A stretch of DNA of 14,584 bases from Candidatus Brocadia sp. (GTDB lineage Bacteria; Planctomycetota; Brocadiia; Brocadiales; Brocadiaceae): the NCBI GenBank assembly GCA_030837935.1, contig JAUQXU010000366.1, positions 1 through 14,584 of the forward strand, in the 5' to 3' direction. The position numbers and the translations under genes were made by a program. The notes under the pieces are model-generated. The model did not search any database and had not been told where the DNA came from. It was given only the letters and a program-made list of their open reading frames with translations. This document shows, piece after piece, positions 14,127 through 14,584 of this stretch (positions within the stretch are counted from its first letter, which is position 1; each line of letters opens with the position of its first letter).

Positions 14127-14584
14127 CTACCTTGACCTTCGTCGTGATGCATTATTCCCCGATATCACCCTCACCTTTTCAGGACCGTGCATAGTGCTCA
14201 CCCCATAGTAGTCCATGTCCTCCAACTTATAATAGTAAGTGCCATCGCGACCTGGCATGTCCACATAGCTGTAACTTGCTCCGGATACGGCATCGCCCTT
14301 AGCATTAATGAGTGCATTATTGATCTGCGTATAAGTTCCGTTCTTGCGCTTGGAGCGATAGAGATTGAAACCAGCGTTGTCTATCTCTGTTGCCGTCTCC
14401 CAGGTCAGGGTAACCTTACTATTGTCGCCCTTCCTTGCTTTGAAATAAAGCAGGGTGATAGCGGTAGGTGTTCCTGTTGGAGTTGGAATCGGCGTCGGCG
14501 TTATCTCTGGAGTTGGTGTTATCCCTGGAGTTGGCGTTATCCCTGGAGTTGGTGTTACCCCTGGAGTTGGCGTTATCCCTGGAG
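14127..14584 (-). CDS. Pro-Thr-repeat / fibronectin-like protein, C-terminal part only
   Basis: The 3' end of a larger gene that enters from beyond base 14584; 152 codons are visible and the frame has no start within them. It begins with repeats of PTPGIT/PTPGVT (about residues 1-35 of the visible part), a flexible linker typical of secreted or cell-surface proteins. Then comes ITLLYFKARKGDNSKVTLTW (start of a fibronectin III-like beta-sandwich), ETATEIDNAGFNLYRSKR, YSYVDMPGRDGTYYYKLEDM and a basic tail NNASRRRSR. The second block is the usual C-terminal module of large surface proteins in some planctomycetes, as I recall the family; that link is by recollection. No LPXTG or PEP-CTERM anchor is seen. 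It is a possible client of the neighbouring proteases. The stop TAG is at 14127-14129. Confidence 0.85.
   Translation of the reverse strand, partial: PGITPTPGVTPTPGITPTPGITPTPEITPTPIPTPTGTPTAITLLYFKARKGDNSKVTLTWETATEIDNAGFNLYRSKRKNGTYTQINNALINAKGDAVSGASYSYVDMPGRDGTYYYKLEDMDYYGVSTMHGPEKVRVISGNNASRRRSR
14509..14584 (-). repeat. 18-bp tandem repeat coding the Pro-Thr linker
   Basis: Four full units (14509, 14527, 14545, 14563) of GGAGTTGGYGTTAYCCCT on the + strand plus the start of a fifth at the window edge; a more diverged unit sits at 14491-14508. Units alternate C/T at one position. Each encodes PTPG-I/V-T on the - strand. Such an array can expand or contract without a frameshift. Confidence 0.9.

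Noticed and set aside
14491..14584. CRISPR array
   Set aside because: Repeats are directly contiguous 18-bp units without spacers and are read in frame as protein.

Overview
The window looks like a surface-polysaccharide locus meeting a peptide/protease locus in a Gram-negative-type bacterium. The most likely source is a planctomycete of the anammox (Brocadiales) kind. That guess rests on a gingipain-like C25 protease, a Pro-Thr-repeat protein ending in a 'TWETATEIDNAGF' fibronectin-like domain, moderately AT-rich DNA, weak ribosome sites and many GC-rich hairpin repeats between genes. It is inference, not proof; no rRNA or taxonomic marker gene is present.

Left half, + strand (2-7509): seven consecutive glycan-assembly genes. 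They are a 5'-truncated GT4 glycosyltransferase, a GT2, a GT9 (heptosyltransferase-like), a GT2, a multi-spanning O-antigen ligase/polymerase (Wzy_C), a GT2 and a GT4. The last three are chained by 4-base ATGA overlaps. Together they would build and then ligate or polymerise a surface oligosaccharide.

Right half, - strand (14584 down to 7890), in transcription order: the C-terminus of a secreted or surface protein with 18-bp Pro-Thr repeats and a fibronectin-like domain; a 40-residue peptide gene (13825-13947) with a perfect Shine-Dalgarno sequence; an HprK-like kinase; a 1075-residue C25 (gingipain/PorU-like) cysteine protease with a signal peptide; and an S26 signal peptidase with a Ser/His active site. 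The two halves converge on a repeat-rich gap at 7510-7889.

The most interesting item is the 40-residue peptide. It has a RiPP-leader-like Y-x2-P-x-V motif and a short Ser/Thr/Gly-rich tail (GSLRGDSAF) and lies upstream of a kinase from the superfamily that contains the lasso-peptide tail kinases. I propose a peptide-phosphorylation system next to a protease pair and a glycan locus. No cyclase, PqqD/RRE protein, HPr or transporter is visible here, so the assignment is a hypothesis.

The spacers hold several distinctive repeats: a perfect 50-bp palindrome between kinase and protease, a perfect 22-bp inverted repeat bracketing the signal peptidase gene (with a third, near-identical copy), and at least four further hairpins.
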